64,000 bases of DNA from Polynucleobacter sp. MWH-CaK5. GTDB lineage: Bacteria > Pseudomonadota > Gammaproteobacteria > Burkholderiales > Burkholderiaceae. The translations under genes were made by a program, and so were the position numbers. Below the pieces are notes generated by a model that did not search any database, had not been told where the DNA came from, and saw only the letters and a program-made list of their open reading frames with translations. The stretch spans positions 1-64,000 of the forward strand of contig NZ_CP061299.1 in assembly GCF_018687615.1 (NCBI RefSeq), in the 5' to 3' direction. Positions 52,501 to 63,741 of this stretch are shown piece by piece; within the stretch, counting starts at the first letter, position 1; each line of letters starts with the position of its first letter.

Positions 52501-53787
52501 GTTATTTCACGTTCAGGCGAAGCGTTGATCACTGATGACAATAGTCGTGAGCGTGAGCGTCACAAGGTTCCTTACGGTGCTACGTTGACGCTTAAAGAAG
52601 GTGCCACTATCAAGGCCGGCGCAACTTTGGCAACTTGGGATCCGTTGACTCGTCCAATCATTACTGAGTACTCAGGCGTGGTTCGCTTTGAAAACGTTGA
52701 AGAAGGTGTGACAGTTGCTAAGCAGGTTGACGAAGTAACTGGCTTGTCTACTTTGGTTGTTATTGATGGTAAGCGTCGAAGTGCAGCAGCAAAGGGTGTT
52801 CGCCCAATGATTCGCTTGTACGATGCAGCTGGCGCTGAAGTTCTTATCGCTGGTACAGATCATCCAGTAACCATCGGTTTACAAGTGGGTGCTTTGATCA
52901 CTGTGAAAGATGGTCAAACAGTTCACGTTGGTGAAGTGTTGGCGCGTATTCCAATCGAAGCGCAAAAGACACGAGACATCACGGGTGGTTTGCCACGTGT
53001 GGCAGAACTATTCGAAGCTCGTTCACCAAAAGATGCAGCCATCTTGGCGAAAGTAACAGGTACAGTTTCTTTCGGTAAAGAAACCAAAGGTAAGCAACGT
53101 CTTGTTATCACAGACATGGACGGCGAATCTCATGAGTTCTTGATCCCTAAAGAGAAGCAAATCTTGGTTCACGACGGTCAAGTTGTGAACAAGGGTGAAA
53201 TGATTGTTGAGGGTCCTGCTGATCCACACGATATTCTTCGCTTGAAGGGTATCGAAGAGTTGGCAACCTACATCGTTGATGAAGTTCAAGACGTTTATCG
53301 TTTGCAAGGCGTGAAGATTAACGACAAGCACATTGAAGTGATTGTTCGTCAAATGTTGCGTCGCGTTCAAATCACCGACGCAGCCGATACGAAATTCATC
53401 ACTGGTGAACAAGTTGAACGATCAGATATGTTGGATGAAAACGACCGCATGATTGCGGAAGGTAAGCGTCCAGCGTTGTATGACAACGTTCTATTGGGTA
53501 TTACAAAAGCATCATTGTCTACAGACAGCTTCATTTCTGCTGCTTCCTTCCAGGAAACAACCAGAGTTCTTACTGAAGCCGCCATCATGGGCAAAGTTGA
53601 TACGCTTCGTGGTCTCAAAGAAAACGTCATCATTGGGCGCCTCATTCCTGCCGGTACCGGTTTGGCCTACCGTCGTGCACGTAAAGTACGCGAACAGTTG
53701 GACCGTGAACGTGCGGAAATGATTGCTGCTGAAGAGGCTAAATCTGAAGAAATCGTGGATTTAGAACCTACAGGAGAGGCTGAATAA
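49549..53787 (+). CDS. rpoC: DNA-directed RNA polymerase subunit beta'
   Basis: This subunit carries the active-site magnesium loop NADFDGDQM. The 1,412-residue protein has the N-terminal zinc site [20 protein letters not shown] and the second zinc site around [19 protein letters not shown]. It starts one base after the rpoB stop, so the two large subunits are coupled. The acidic C-terminus is typical of proteobacteria. Confidence 0.99.
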   Translation: MKALLDLFKQTHGEEQFDAIKIGLASPEKIRSWSFGEVRKPETINYRTFKPERDGLFCAKIFGPIKDYECLCGKYKRLKYRGVICEKCGVEVTLAKVRRERMGHIELAAPVAHIWFLKSLPSRLGMVLDMTLRDIERVLYFEAYVIVDAGLTPEGAMRRGQIMSEDEYYAKLEEFGDGAFTAIMGAEGVRELLRSIDIDREVEVLRADLKATGSEAKIKKFAKRLKVLEAFQRSGIKPDWMILEVLPVLPPELRPLVPLDGGRFATSDLNDLYRRVINRNNRLKRLLELRAPEIIVRNEKRMLQEAVDSLLDNGRRGKAMTGANKRPLKSLAEMIKGKGGRFRQNLLGKRVDYSGRSVIVVGPTLKLHQCGLPKLMALELFKPFIFNKLETLGIATTIKAAKKEVENQTPIVWDILEEVIREHPVMLNRAPTLHRLGIQAFEPMLIEGKAIQLHPLVCAAFNADFDGDQMAVHVPLSLEAQMEARTLMLASNNILFPANGEPSIVPSQDIVLGLYYTTREAINAKGEGMTFADISEVIRAYENKQVELATRIAVRITEYDLVDKEAEGDARFAKKVTLRHTTVGRAMLSEILPKGMSFDSINKALKKKEISRLINLSFRRCGLRETVIFADKLLQSGFRLATRAGISIAIDDMLIPAQKETIISEAAGKVKEYDKQFMSGLVTNQERYNNVVDIWGAAGDQVGKAMMEQLSQENVVDRHGKTVKQESFNAIYMMADSGARGSAAQIRQLAGMRGLMAKPDGSIIETPITANFREGLNVLQYFISTHGARKGLADTALKTANSGYLTRRLVDVTQDLVVLDDDCGTTNGVSMKALVEGGEVIEPLSDRILGRVCIGDVVNPDTQETIIVDGTMLTEDDVELIDSLGIDEVKVRTPLSCATRFGLCAKCYGRDLGRGTMVNSGEAVGVIAAQSIGEPGTQLTMRTFHIGGAASRAAVANNVEAKSNGILRFTPTMRFVTNAKGEQIVISRSGEALITDDNSRERERHKVPYGATLTLKEGATIKAGATLATWDPLTRPIITEYSGVVRFENVEEGVTVAKQVDEVTGLSTLVVIDGKRRSAAAKGVRPMIRLYDAAGAEVLIAGTDHPVTIGLQVGALITVKDGQTVHVGEVLARIPIEAQKTRDITGGLPRVAELFEARSPKDAAILAKVTGTVSFGKETKGKQRLVITDMDGESHEFLIPKEKQILVHDGQVVNKGEMIVEGPADPHDILRLKGIEELATYIVDEVQDVYRLQGVKINDKHIEVIVRQMLRRVQITDAADTKFITGEQVERSDMLDENDRMIAEGKRPALYDNVLLGITKASLSTDSFISAASFQETTRVLTEAAIMGKVDTLRGLKENVIIGRLIPAGTGLAYRRARKVREQLDRERAEMIAAEEAKSEEIVDLEPTGEAE

Positions 53788-53816
53788 GGCCAAAAAGGAC
53801 AAAATAGACCTAAAAA

Positions 53817-53861
53817 GTCAGCTTTTGCCGTCTTGACGGCAGGAGCTGACCGGTCTAGAAT
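53817..53861 (+). promoter_or_regulatory. Promoter of the str operon, overlapped by a hairpin
   Basis: TTGACG (53833-53838) lies 17 bases before TAGAAT (53856-53861), a strong sigma70 promoter for rpsL. The same bases form a two-part stem: GTCAGCT/AGCTGAC (53817-53823 with 53844-53850) enclosing GCCGTC/GACGGC (53827-53840). In RNA read through from rpoC this hairpin could act as a 3' end or processing site; no T run follows. Confidence 0.7.
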
Positions 53862-53908
53862 GTTGAGTTCTTCGCAAACCGCAGAATTTTCTGCTTTGAA
53901 AGTAAGCT

Positions 53909-54286
53909 ATGCCAACAATTAATCAATTACTTAGAAGTCCCCGTACTTCTGAGATCGTAAAAAGTAAGAGCCCTGCGCTTGAGAACTGTCCTCAGCGCCG
54001 TGGCGTATGTACTCGCGTATACACAACTACTCCAAAAAAGCCTAACTCGGCTTTGCGTAAAGTAGCCAAGGTACGCTTGACTAATGGATTTGAAGTGATT
54101 TCCTACATTGGTGGTGAAGGCCACAACTTGCAGGAACACTCAGTGGTTCTTATCCGCGGTGGTCGTGTGAAAGACTTGCCAGGTGTGCGTTATCACATCG
54201 TGCGTGGTTCACTTGACTTGCAAGGCGTTAAAGACCGTAAGCAATCTCGCTCCAAGTATGGTGCGAAGCGCGCTAAGAAAGCTTAA
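53909..54286 (+). CDS. rpsL: 30S ribosomal protein S12
   Basis: S12 sits at the decoding centre and affects accuracy. The 125-residue protein has the conserved [17 protein letters not shown] block (Lys43, Lys44) and [13 protein letters not shown] (Lys88). These are the streptomycin-susceptible residues. It opens the str operon behind its own promoter. Confidence 0.98.
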   Translation: MPTINQLLRSPRTSEIVKSKSPALENCPQRRGVCTRVYTTTPKKPNSALRKVAKVRLTNGFEVISYIGGEGHNLQEHSVVLIRGGRVKDLPGVRYHIVRGSLDLQGVKDRKQSRSKYGAKRAKKA

Positions 54287-54413
54287 TAGCTTTTTTACGC
54301 AAGTAGCAAGCTCAATTGGAGCTTGCTAAGTAAGTGGTTACTTCGGATCAATTGTGATCTAGTTGAGTAACTTTGAGGAATGGTCCTCTAACTGAATAAA
54401 ATTAGGAGTTGTA
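54287..54413 (+). promoter_or_regulatory. Structured rpsL-rpsG spacer (possible S7 target)
   Basis: Two hairpins are readable: TAGCAAGCTC/GAGCTTGCTA (54304-54313 with 54319-54328), and a longer one with GTTACTT/GAGTAAC outer arms (54337-54343, 54365-54371) and GATCA/TGATC inner arms. In E. coli the rpsL-rpsG spacer binds S7 for translational feedback. A similar role is inferred from position and structure only. Confidence 0.5.
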
Positions 54414-54884
54414 ATGCCGCGTCGTCGCGAAGTACCCAAGCGTGAAATTCTTCCGGATCCAAAATTTGGAAACGTTGAAGTTGCTAAATTCATGAACGTT
54501 TTGATGTTGGATGGTAAAAAATCCGTTGCAGAACGTATCGTTTATGGCGCTTTCGAGCACATCGAAAAGAAAGCCAACAAAGAACCCCTAGAAGTATTTT
54601 CAATCGCCATGGGCAACGTTAAGCCTGTGGTTGAGGTGAAGAGCCGTCGTGTTGGTGGTGCAAACTACCAGGTGCCTGTTGAGGTACGTCCATCACGTCG
54701 TTTGGCTTTGGCTATGCGTTGGTTGCGTGAAGCAGCTAAGAAGCGTGGCGAAAAATCAATGGCTCAGCGTCTTGCTAATGAATTGATCGAAGCGTCTGAA
54801 GGACGTGGCGGTGCGATGAAGAAGCGTGATGAAGTTCACCGTATGGCAGAAGCTAACAAAGCTTTCTCTCATTTCCGTTTCTAA
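54414..54884 (+). CDS. rpsG: 30S ribosomal protein S7
   Basis: S7 nucleates assembly of the 30S head and, in E. coli, feeds back on the str operon. The 156-residue protein opens with [19 protein letters not shown] and has the [17 protein letters not shown] signature. TTAGGAG precedes the ATG. Confidence 0.98.
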   Translation: MPRRREVPKREILPDPKFGNVEVAKFMNVLMLDGKKSVAERIVYGAFEHIEKKANKEPLEVFSIAMGNVKPVVEVKSRRVGGANYQVPVEVRPSRRLALAMRWLREAAKKRGEKSMAQRLANELIEASEGRGGAMKKRDEVHRMAEANKAFSHFRF

Positions 54885-54908
54885 CAGCTCAGAAAAGACG
54901 AGGATAAA

Positions 54909-57011
54909 GTGGCACGTAAAACCCCTATTGAGCGTTATCGTAACATTGGTATTTCTGCGCACATTGACGCAGGAAAAACGACAACAACAGAACGTATTTT
55001 GTTTTATACCGGCGTTAATCACAAGATTGGCGAAGTTCATGATGGCGCAGCTACCATGGACTGGATGGAACAAGAACAAGAGCGCGGCATCACCATTACT
55101 TCAGCGGCTACAACAGCCTTCTGGAAGGGTATGGCTGGTAACTATCCAGAGCACCGCGTTAACATCATTGACACACCGGGTCACGTAGACTTCACTATCG
55201 AAGTTGAGCGCTCAATGCGCGTGTTGGACGGTGCTTGCATGGTTTACTGTGCTGTGGGTGGTGTTCAGCCACAATCAGAAACAGTATGGCGTCAAGCAAA
55301 CAAGTACAAAGTTCCACGTTTAGCATTTGTGAACAAGATGGACCGTACTGGTGCAAACTTTTTCAAGGTTTACGATCAAATGCGTTTGCGTTTGAAAGCA
55401 AACCCAATTCCAGTTCAGATTCCTATCGGTGCAGAAGAAAACTTCAAAGGTGTTGTTGACCTAGTGAAGATGAAAGCTATCTTCTGGGATGAGGCATCAC
55501 AAGGTACTAAGTTCACTTACGAAGACATTCCTGCAGAATTGCAAGCCAGCGCTGAAGAGTGGCGCGAGAAAATGGTTGAAGCTGCTGCTGAGTCATCAGA
55601 AGATTTGATGAATAAGTATTTGGGTGGCGAAGCGTTAACTGAAGAAGAAATCAAAACAGCATTGCGTGCTCGCACGATTGCCAGCGAAATTGTTCCAATG
55701 ATGTGCGGTACTGCATTTAAGAACAAGGGCGTTCAAGCGATGTTGGATGCTGTGATCGATTACATGCCTTCACCAATCGACATTCCACCTGTAACAGGCG
55801 AATTAGAAGACGGCACACAAGGCGAGCGTAGAGCTGCTGATGATGAGAAATTCTCTGCATTGGCATTCAAGATCATGACAGACCCATTCGTTGGTCAGTT
55901 AATTTTCTTCCGCGTTTATTCTGGTGTTGTTAAATCAGGTGACACTGTTTACAACCCGATCAAAGGTAAGAAAGAGCGTCTAGGTCGTATTCTTCAGATG
56001 CACGCTAACCAACGTGAAGAAATTAAAGAAGTTCATGCTGGCGATATCGCTGCTGCGGTTGGTTTGAAAGAAGCAACAACAGGTGAAACTCTTTGTGATC
56101 CAGACAGCGTGATTGTTTTGGAGCGCATGGTGTTCCCAGAGCCAGTGATTTCTCAAGCGGTTGAGCCAAAGACAAAGGCTGACCAAGAGAAGATGGGCTT
56201 GGCATTGAATCGTTTAGCACAAGAAGATCCTTCATTCCGCGTTAAGACTGACGAAGAATCTGGCCAAACAATTATTTCCGGTATGGGTGAGTTGCACTTG
56301 GAAATTTTGGTTGACCGTATGAAGCGTGAGTTTGGTGTTGAAGCAACTGTTGGTAAGCCACAGGTTGCCTACCGCGAAACAATCCGCAAGGTTTGCGAAG
56401 AAGTTGAAGGTAAGTTTGTTAAGCAATCTGGTGGTCGTGGTCAGTATGGTCACGTTGTGTTGAAGTTGGAGCCACAAGAGCCAGGTAAAGGTTTTGAGTT
56501 CGTTGACGCTATCAAGGGCGGTGTGGTTCCTCGTGAATACATTCCAGCGGTTGATAAAGGTATTCAAGAAACATTGAACAATGGTGTGCTAGCTGGTTAC
56601 CCAGTGGTCGACATCAAAGCAACATTGTTCTTCGGTTCATACCATGACGTTGACTCAAACGAGAATGCTTTCAGAATGGCCGGTTCAATGGCGTTCAAAG
56701 AAGGTATGCGCAGAGCTAGCCCAGTATTGCTAGAGCCAATGATGTCTGTTGAAGTTGAAACTCCAGAAGACTTCATGGGTAACGTAATGGGTGACCTATC
56801 TTCACGTCGCGGTATTTTGCAAGGTATGGATGACATTCCTGGCGGCGGCAAGATTGTTCGCGCTGAAGTGCCTTTGGCTGAGATGTTTGGTTATTCAACA
56901 GGTTTACGTTCATTGACTCAAGGTCGTGCAACATACACCATGGAATTCAAACATTATTCTGAGGCTCCAAAGAACGTGGCTGACGCAGTGATTGCTGCAA
57001 AGTCTAAGTAA
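54909..57011 (+). CDS. fusA: Elongation factor G
   Basis: EF-G drives translocation on the ribosome. The 700-residue protein has the G1 motif AHIDAGKT (17-24), DTPGHVDFT (G3) and NKMD (G4), followed by domains II to V. The start is a GTG behind GAGGATAAA. It is the third gene of rpsL-rpsG-fusA-tuf. Confidence 0.98.
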   Translation: MARKTPIERYRNIGISAHIDAGKTTTTERILFYTGVNHKIGEVHDGAATMDWMEQEQERGITITSAATTAFWKGMAGNYPEHRVNIIDTPGHVDFTIEVERSMRVLDGACMVYCAVGGVQPQSETVWRQANKYKVPRLAFVNKMDRTGANFFKVYDQMRLRLKANPIPVQIPIGAEENFKGVVDLVKMKAIFWDEASQGTKFTYEDIPAELQASAEEWREKMVEAAAESSEDLMNKYLGGEALTEEEIKTALRARTIASEIVPMMCGTAFKNKGVQAMLDAVIDYMPSPIDIPPVTGELEDGTQGERRAADDEKFSALAFKIMTDPFVGQLIFFRVYSGVVKSGDTVYNPIKGKKERLGRILQMHANQREEIKEVHAGDIAAAVGLKEATTGETLCDPDSVIVLERMVFPEPVISQAVEPKTKADQEKMGLALNRLAQEDPSFRVKTDEESGQTIISGMGELHLEILVDRMKREFGVEATVGKPQVAYRETIRKVCEEVEGKFVKQSGGRGQYGHVVLKLEPQEPGKGFEFVDAIKGGVVPREYIPAVDKGIQETLNNGVLAGYPVVDIKATLFFGSYHDVDSNENAFRMAGSMAFKEGMRRASPVLLEPMMSVEVETPEDFMGNVMGDLSSRRGILQGMDDIPGGGKIVRAEVPLAEMFGYSTGLRSLTQGRATYTMEFKHYSEAPKNVADAVIAAKSK

Positions 57012-57047
57012 TTTTAATTAACAATTATTTGAATTAGAGGCTGAAAA

Positions 57048-58238
<1,191 letters not shown>

Positions 58239-58331
58239 TTAGTTTTGCAGAAAACGGTGACGTGAATGTTGCACGTCACCGCGCTCTTTAGTTATATCGC
58301 GACAACATCGCACTGCTCTTTAGGATAAAAA
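58239..58331 (+). promoter_or_regulatory. tuf-rpsJ spacer: hairpin and two boxA-like elements
   Basis: GGTGACGTG (58256-58264) pairs with CACGTCACC (58272-58280). The octamer GCTCTTTA follows at 58283-58290 and again at 58315-58322; the second is TGCTCTTTAGGA, close to the rrn boxA TGCTCTTTAACA. The downstream gene encodes S10/NusE, which binds boxA with NusB. No separate promoter was obvious. Confidence 0.6.
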
Positions 58332-58643
58332 ATGCAAAATCAGAAAATTCGTATTAGATTAAAAGCTTTTGACTATCGTTTGATCGATCAGTCAGCTGCT
58401 GAAATCGTTGACACAGCCAAGCGCACTGGTGCGGTTGTTAAGGGTCCAGTACCTTTGCCAACACGTATTGAGCGTTTTGACATCCTACGTTCACCACACG
58501 TTAACAAGACTTCACGTGATCAATTAGAGATCCGCACACATTTGCGTTTGATGGATATCGTTGATCCTACTGAAAAAACTGTTGATGCGTTGATGAAGTT
58601 GGATCTTCCAGCTGGTGTAGACGTAGAAATTAAGCTTCAGTAA
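58332..58643 (+). CDS. rpsJ: 30S ribosomal protein S10 (NusE)
   Basis: S10 is a 30S head protein that also acts as antitermination factor NusE with NusB and binds NusG. The 103-residue protein contains [18 protein letters not shown] and the signature [21 protein letters not shown]. It seems to be co-transcribed with tuf; a separate promoter lies between it and rplC. Confidence 0.98.
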   Translation: MQNQKIRIRLKAFDYRLIDQSAAEIVDTAKRTGAVVKGPVPLPTRIERFDILRSPHVNKTSRDQLEIRTHLRLMDIVDPTEKTVDALMKLDLPAGVDVEIKLQ

Positions 58644-58656
58644 GCAAAAAAGGCTA

Positions 58657-58712
58657 TTGCAGGGCCCAAAAAAAGGCGCTACAATAGTCGGCTTTCCAGA
58701 AATATCTGGAAA
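58657..58712 (+). promoter_or_regulatory. Promoter with 5'-terminal hairpin upstream of rplC
   Basis: TTGCAG (58657-58662) is 17 bases before TACAAT (58680-58685). Five bases later GGCTTTCCAG begins and forms a hairpin (TTTCCAGA/TCTGGAAA, 58693-58712) with a four-base loop. The predicted transcript starts at or within the base of this hairpin. The same layout recurs before rplN. Confidence 0.75.
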
Positions 58713-58780
58713 AAGTAGTAAAAAAGTAATATTTATATAAATTTCCGCTGACCAATCGTAGTCGGCATTGGAGTAATGAT

Positions 58781-59431
58781 ATGAGCCTAGGCTTAATCGG
58801 CCGTAAGGTCGGCATGACCCGCCTCTTCACAGAAGAGGGTGATGCTGTGCCGGTCACAGTTATCGACGTAAGCGATAACCGCATTGCGCAAGTTAAAACC
58901 GAGGAAACTGACGGCTATACAGCTGTACAGTTGGCATTTGGAACTCGCCGTGCTTCACGCGTTGTAAAACCTCAAGCTGGTCACTATGCAAAAGCAGGTG
59001 TATTGGCAGGTAGCGCACTTAATGAATTCCGTATTGACGCAGCTAAAGCTGGTGAGCTTAAGGTTGGCGACATTATTGGTCTTGATACATTTGCCGTTGG
59101 TCAAAAAGTTGACGTGCAAGGTACCACGATTGGTAAGGGTTACGCCGGTACCATCAAGCGTTATCACTTCGCTTCAGGTCGTGCTTCACACGGTAACTCA
59201 CGTTCACACAACGTTCCTGGCTCAATCGGTATGGCCCAGGACCCAGGTCGTGTTTTCCCAGGTAAGCGCATGACAGGCCACTTGGGTGACGTGACACGCA
59301 CAGTTCAAAATCTTGAAGTTGCTCGTATCGATGCAGAACGCAAATTGCTCTTGATCAAAGGTGCAGTTCCAGGTTCTCGCGGCGGCAAAGTCATCATCAC
59401 ACCAGCAGTGAAAACTGCTGCTGCTAAATAA
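58781..59431 (+). CDS. rplC: 50S ribosomal protein L3
   Basis: L3 is an early assembly protein with an extension reaching toward the peptidyl-transferase centre. The 216-residue protein starts [25 protein letters not shown] and carries the [16 protein letters not shown] loop. It is the first gene behind the internal promoter of the S10 region. Confidence 0.98.
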   Translation: MSLGLIGRKVGMTRLFTEEGDAVPVTVIDVSDNRIAQVKTEETDGYTAVQLAFGTRRASRVVKPQAGHYAKAGVLAGSALNEFRIDAAKAGELKVGDIIGLDTFAVGQKVDVQGTTIGKGYAGTIKRYHFASGRASHGNSRSHNVPGSIGMAQDPGRVFPGKRMTGHLGDVTRTVQNLEVARIDAERKLLLIKGAVPGSRGGKVIITPAVKTAAAK

Positions 59432-59442
59432 GGGGCCCGCAC

Positions 59443-60063
59443 ATGGAATTAAAGCTCCTACAAGCTGACGGAAAACTGGGCGCAGGCGTTTCTGCTTCAC
59501 CAGAAGTTTTCGAGCGTGAATATAACGAAGCATTGATTCACCAGATCGTTGTTGCATATCAAGCCAACGCTCGCAGTGGTAATCGTGCTCAAAAAGACCG
59601 TGAACAAGTTAAACATACAACGAAGAAGCCATGGCGCCAAAAAGGCACAGGCCGTGCTCGTGCTGGTATGTCATCTTCACCATTGTGGCGCGGGGGTGGT
59701 CGTATATTCCCTAACTCACCTGAAGAAAACTTTTCACACAAAGTTAACAAGAAGATGTATCGCGCAGGTATGCGTTCAATCTTGTCTCAGTTGGCACGCG
59801 AAGGTCGCTTAAACATCGTTGAGAGTTTCTCAGTTGAAGCGCCTAAGACTAAGTTGTTGGCTGAAAAAGTTAAAGCAATGGGCTTGGAGTCAGTATTGAT
59901 CATCGCCGACAAGGTTGATGAAAACTTGTACTTGGCTTCACGTAACTTGCATAAAGTTGGCGTAGTTGAAGCGCAGCATGCGGATCCACTTTCATTAATT
60001 CACTTCCAAAAAGTGTTGATCTTGAAATCTGCAGTTGCTCAAATTGAGGAGATGCTCAAATGA
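59443..60063 (+). CDS. rplD: 50S ribosomal protein L4
   Basis: L4 lines the exit tunnel and in E. coli regulates the S10 operon leader. The 206-residue protein has the long loop [26 protein letters not shown]. Its stop overlaps the rplW start in the pattern ATGA. Confidence 0.98.
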   Translation: MELKLLQADGKLGAGVSASPEVFEREYNEALIHQIVVAYQANARSGNRAQKDREQVKHTTKKPWRQKGTGRARAGMSSSPLWRGGGRIFPNSPEENFSHKVNKKMYRAGMRSILSQLAREGRLNIVESFSVEAPKTKLLAEKVKAMGLESVLIIADKVDENLYLASRNLHKVGVVEAQHADPLSLIHFQKVLILKSAVAQIEEMLK

Positions 60064-60374
60064 TCGCTACACGTAAAAATGATCATCGCTTGATGCAAGT
60101 ATTGGTTGGCCCAGTGATTTCTGAAAAAGCAACAATGGTTGCAGATAAGAATGAACAAGTGGTTTTCCAAGTGATGCGCGATGCAAACAAATTAGAAATC
60201 AAAGCTGCTGTTGAATTGTTATTCAAAGTAGAGGTGGAGTCTGTTCAGGTGGTTAATCAAAAAGGTAAAGCAAAGCGCTTTGGCCGTTTTGAAGGTCGCC
60301 GCAATCACACCAAGAAGGCTTATGTTTGTTTGAAGCCTGGTCAAGAAATTAATTTTGAAGCGGAGGCAAATTAA
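60060..60374 (+). CDS. rplW: 50S ribosomal protein L23
   Basis: L23 sits at the tunnel exit and docks trigger factor and SRP. The 104-residue protein contains [24 protein letters not shown] and [26 protein letters not shown]. Its start overlaps rplD by four bases. Confidence 0.98.
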   Translation: MIATRKNDHRLMQVLVGPVISEKATMVADKNEQVVFQVMRDANKLEIKAAVELLFKVEVESVQVVNQKGKAKRFGRFEGRRNHTKKAYVCLKPGQEINFEAEAN

Positions 60375-60376
60375 TC

Positions 60377-61207
60377 ATGCCTTTAATGAAGACTAAACCG
60401 ACTTCACCTGGACGTCGTTCCATGGTGAAAGTGGTAAATCCAGATTTGCACAAGGGTAAACCTTTTGCAGGTTTGTTAGAGCCACAACATCAAAAATCAG
60501 GTCGTAACAATAACGGTCACATCACGACACGCCATAAGGGCGGTGGTCATAAGCATCACTATCGTGTTGTTGACTTTAAGCGTAATGACAAAGATGGTAT
60601 TCCAGCGAAAATTGAACGCTTAGAATACGATCCAAACCGTACTGCAAACTTAGCCTTGTTGCTATTTGCAGATGGTGAGCGCCGTTACATCATTGCTCCT
60701 AAGGGTGCAGTGGTTGGTCAGGCAATCATGAGCGGTTCAGAGGCCCCAATCAAAGTTGGTAACAACTTGCCATTGAGAAATATTCCTGTTGGTAGCACGA
60801 TCCACTGCGTGGAAATGTTGCCAGGTAAAGGTGCTCAAATGGTTCGTACTGCTGGTGGTTCAGCAGTGCTTTTGGCTCGTGAAGGCGTGTACGGTCAAGT
60901 GCGTTTGCGCTCTGGCGAAGTACGTCGTGTACACATTGAATGTCGTGCAACGATTGGTGAAGTAGGTAATGAAGAACACAGCCTACGTCAAATCGGTAAA
61001 GCTGGTGCAAATCGCTGGCGCGGTATTCGTCCAACAGTTCGCGGTGTTGCAATGAACCCAGTCGATCACCCACATGGTGGTGGTGAAGGTCGTACAGGCG
61101 AAGGTCGTGTTCCAGTATCTCCATGGGGCACGCCAACGAAGGGTTACAGAACACGTCGCAATAAGCGTACGACAAGCATGATTGCTCAACGTCGTCAAAA
61201 GCGCTAA
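60377..61207 (+). CDS. rplB: 50S ribosomal protein L2
   Basis: L2 is essential for subunit association and peptidyl-transferase assembly. The 276-residue protein has the conserved [17 protein letters not shown] block with the functionally important histidine, and the [18 protein letters not shown] segment. It starts two bases after rplW. Confidence 0.98.
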   Translation: MPLMKTKPTSPGRRSMVKVVNPDLHKGKPFAGLLEPQHQKSGRNNNGHITTRHKGGGHKHHYRVVDFKRNDKDGIPAKIERLEYDPNRTANLALLLFADGERRYIIAPKGAVVGQAIMSGSEAPIKVGNNLPLRNIPVGSTIHCVEMLPGKGAQMVRTAGGSAVLLAREGVYGQVRLRSGEVRRVHIECRATIGEVGNEEHSLRQIGKAGANRWRGIRPTVRGVAMNPVDHPHGGGEGRTGEGRVPVSPWGTPTKGYRTRRNKRTTSMIAQRRQKR

Positions 61208-61225
61208 TAGAATAAGGAAATAGAC

Positions 61226-61501
61226 ATGACGCGCTCAGCTAAAAAAGGCCCATTCTGCGAAGTAACCCTTGTTAAAAAGGTTGAAACTGCAGTAGCCAAC
61301 AAAGATAAGAAGCCCATCAAGACATGGTCACGCCGTTCGACCATTCTTCCAGACTTCATTGGTCTCACAATTGCCGTCCACAATGGTCGTCAGCATGTAC
61401 CTGTGTACATCACTGAAAACATGGTTGGACATAAATTGGGTGAGTTTGCCCTAACGCGCACCTTCAAAGGTCACGCGGCAGATAAGAAAGCGAAGAAGTA
61501 A
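61226..61501 (+). CDS. rpsS: 30S ribosomal protein S19
   Basis: S19 is a 30S head protein near the A-site finger. The 91-residue protein opens with [19 protein letters not shown] and contains the family block [21 protein letters not shown] and [21 protein letters not shown] precedes the ATG. Confidence 0.98.
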   Translation: MTRSAKKGPFCEVTLVKKVETAVANKDKKPIKTWSRRSTILPDFIGLTIAVHNGRQHVPVYITENMVGHKLGEFALTRTFKGHAADKKAKK

Positions 61502-61508
61502 GAGGACG

Positions 61509-61841
61509 ATGATGGAATCTAAAGCTATTCACCGCAGCGCCCGCATTTCAGCGCAAAAAACACGTTTGGTCGCTGACCAAATTCGTGGATTGCCAATTGC
61601 TCGCGCGCTAAATATTCTCACATTCAGCCCTAAAAAAGCTGCATTCATCATGAAGAAAGTAGTTGAATCTGCTATCGCTAACGCGGAGCACAATTCAGGT
61701 GCTGATATTGATGAGTTGAAAGTGAAGACAGTCACTGTTGATAAGGCCACATCGCTCAAGCGTTTTACTGCTCGTGCTAAGGGTCGCGGCAACAAGATTG
61801 AAAAACAAACTTGTCACATCACTGTGACTTTGAGCAACTAA
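61509..61841 (+). CDS. rplV: 50S ribosomal protein L22
   Basis: L22 lines the exit tunnel; its beta-hairpin is a macrolide-resistance site. The 110-residue protein contains [18 protein letters not shown] and the C-terminal [26 protein letters not shown]. ATGs at 61509 and 61512 are both possible; the GAGGAC site favours neither clearly. Confidence 0.97.
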   Translation: MMESKAIHRSARISAQKTRLVADQIRGLPIARALNILTFSPKKAAFIMKKVVESAIANAEHNSGADIDELKVKTVTVDKATSLKRFTARAKGRGNKIEKQTCHITVTLSN

Positions 61842-61850
61842 GGAAGAGAC

Positions 61851-62663
61851 ATGGGTCAGAAAATACATCCAACCGGATTTCGTCTCTCGGTAAGCCGTAA
61901 CTGGACTTCACGCTGGTACGCTAACAGCAACGACTTTGCAAAAATGTTGCAAGAAGACGTTGAAGTTCGTAGCTACCTTAAGAAGAAGTTGAAAAATGCA
62001 TCAGTGAGCAAAGTGATCATTGAGCGTCCTGCAAAGAACGCAAAGATCACTATCTATAGCTCACGTCCAGGTGTTGTTATTGGCAAAAAAGGCGAAGACA
62101 TCGAAGTGTTGCGCAAAGAGTTGCAAAAGCGCATGGGTGTGCCAGTTCACGTCAATATCGAAGAAATTCGCAAGCCTGAAGTTGATGCTCAGTTAATCGC
62201 TGATTCAATCACACAACAGCTTGAAAAACGTATCATGTTCCGTCGCGCGATGAAGCGTGCAATGCAAAGCGCAATGCGCTTAGGCGCTCAAGGTATCAAG
62301 ATCATGAGTGCTGGCCGTTTGAACGGTGCTGAAATTGCTCGTACAGAATGGTACCGTGAAGGTCGTGTGCCTCTTCATACATTGAAGGCTGATATTGATT
62401 ACGCAACATCAGAAGCAGAAACAACATACGGCATCATTGGTGTGAAGGTTTGGGTTTACAAAGGTGACACATTGGGTCGCGTTGATGTAAACGCAGTTGC
62501 ACCTGCAGCACCTGAAGCAGATCAAGAGAAAAAGACTCGTCGTCCTAGCACACGTGCACCACGTAAAGCTAAAGAAGACGGTGATAAGCCAGCAGCTGAT
62601 GCTAAGCCAGCAGTAAAACGCGTGCGCAAAGTAACTAAGCCTGCTGAGAAGGCTGGAGAATAA
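61851..62663 (+). CDS. rpsC: 30S ribosomal protein S3
   Basis: S3 helps form the mRNA entry channel and helicase. The 270-residue protein has the start [18 protein letters not shown] and the KH domain ([20 protein letters not shown]). The last 50 or so residues are a basic, alanine- and proline-rich tail, longer than E. coli S3 (233 residues) but like other Burkholderiales as I recall. Confidence 0.98.
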   Translation: MGQKIHPTGFRLSVSRNWTSRWYANSNDFAKMLQEDVEVRSYLKKKLKNASVSKVIIERPAKNAKITIYSSRPGVVIGKKGEDIEVLRKELQKRMGVPVHVNIEEIRKPEVDAQLIADSITQQLEKRIMFRRAMKRAMQSAMRLGAQGIKIMSAGRLNGAEIARTEWYREGRVPLHTLKADIDYATSEAETTYGIIGVKVWVYKGDTLGRVDVNAVAPAAPEADQEKKTRRPSTRAPRKAKEDGDKPAADAKPAVKRVRKVTKPAEKAGE

Positions 62664-62665
62664 TT

Positions 62666-63082
62666 ATGTTGCAACCAAAACGTCGTAAGTACCGTAAGGA
62701 ACAAAAAGGCCGTAATACTGGTGTTGCCACTCGTGGTAGCAGCGTAGCATTCGGTGACTTTGGTTTGAAAGCAGTTGGTCGTGGTCGATTGACAGCTCGT
62801 CAAATTGAGTCTGCACGTCGTGCGATGACTCGTCACATTAAACGTGGCGGTCGTATTTGGATCCGCATTTTCCCAGACAAGCCAATTTCTCAGAAGCCTG
62901 CAGAAGTTCGTATGGGTAACGGTAAGGGTAACCCAGAGTACTACGTAGCTGAAATCCAACCAGGTAAAGTTTTATACGAGATGGATGGTGTTGACGAAGT
63001 ATTGGCGCGCGAGGCTTTTAGACTTGCTGCTGCTAAGTTGCCAATTCAAACTACATTTGTTGTGCGCCAGCTTGGCGCCTAA
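62666..63082 (+). CDS. rplP: 50S ribosomal protein L16
   Basis: L16 positions tRNAs in the A and P sites. The 138-residue protein contains [19 protein letters not shown], the signature [33 protein letters not shown] in pieces, and [13 protein letters not shown]. It begins two bases after rpsC. Confidence 0.98.
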   Translation: MLQPKRRKYRKEQKGRNTGVATRGSSVAFGDFGLKAVGRGRLTARQIESARRAMTRHIKRGGRIWIRIFPDKPISQKPAEVRMGNGKGNPEYYVAEIQPGKVLYEMDGVDEVLAREAFRLAAAKLPIQTTFVVRQLGA

Positions 63083-63097
63083 TTTGGACGGGACAAA

Positions 63098-63289
63098 ATG
63101 AAAGCTTCCGATTTGAACGCCAAAGACGTTAAATCTTTAAACCAAGAGCTATCTGAATTGCTCAAGGCCCAATTTAAATTGCGCATGCAAAAGGGCACTC
63201 AGCAACTTTCAGATACTAGCCAACTCGGCAAAGTAAAGCGCGACATCGCTCGTGTAAAAACTGTTATTGCCCAGAAAGCGAGCAAATAA
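63098..63289 (+). CDS. rpmC: 50S ribosomal protein L29
   Basis: L29 is a small helical protein at the tunnel exit. The 63-residue protein has the [20 protein letters not shown] helix and [14 protein letters not shown], typical of the family. Its stop overlaps the rpsQ start by one base. Confidence 0.96.
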   Translation: MKASDLNAKDVKSLNQELSELLKAQFKLRMQKGTQQLSDTSQLGKVKRDIARVKTVIAQKASK

Positions 63290-63561
63290 TGACTGAAACT
63301 ACAAAAAAATCATTGCGCCGCACCTTGATCGGTCGCGTAGTGAGCGACAAAATGCAAAAAACTGTGACTGTATTGGTTGAGCGTCGTGTAAAGCATCCTT
63401 TGTATGGCAAATATGTTGCTAAATCAAAGAAATACCATGCTCACGATGAAACAAACCAGTACAAAGACGGTGATATGGTTGAGATATCAGAGTCAAAGCC
63501 AATCTCACGCAGCAAGTCATGGGTTGTAACAAAATTGGTTGAAGCGGCGAAAGCAGCTTAA
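63289..63561 (+). CDS. rpsQ: 30S ribosomal protein S17
   Basis: S17 is an early 30S assembly protein. The 90-residue protein contains [33 protein letters not shown], the family block in outline, and [18 protein letters not shown]. It overlaps rpmC by one base and is followed by an internal promoter. Confidence 0.97.
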   Translation: MTETTKKSLRRTLIGRVVSDKMQKTVTVLVERRVKHPLYGKYVAKSKKYHAHDETNQYKDGDMVEISESKPISRSKSWVVTKLVEAAKAA

Positions 63562-63578
63562 AAACTAACAAAACGGGC

Positions 63579-63638
63579 TTGCAACGATAGTTCAGGCCTG
63601 TTATAGTAGAGGGCTTTCCAGCGACGTATGCTGGAAAG
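63579..63638 (+). promoter_or_regulatory. Promoter with 5'-terminal hairpin upstream of rplN
   Basis: TTGCAA (63579-63584) is 17 bases before TATAGT (63602-63607). GGCTTTCCAG begins five bases after the -10 box, exactly as before rplC. It forms the nine-pair hairpin CTTTCCAGC/GCTGGAAAG (63614-63622 with 63630-63638). A leader of about 100 bases follows before rplN. Confidence 0.78.
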
Positions 63639-63741
63639 TAATTGATTCAGAAGTATTAATCCGGGATTTTGGTCGAAAGATTGAGGTCCCTCAACGGAAC
63701 CAAGACTGATTGCCTATGGCGCTCAAGTTGGGGATAAAAAG

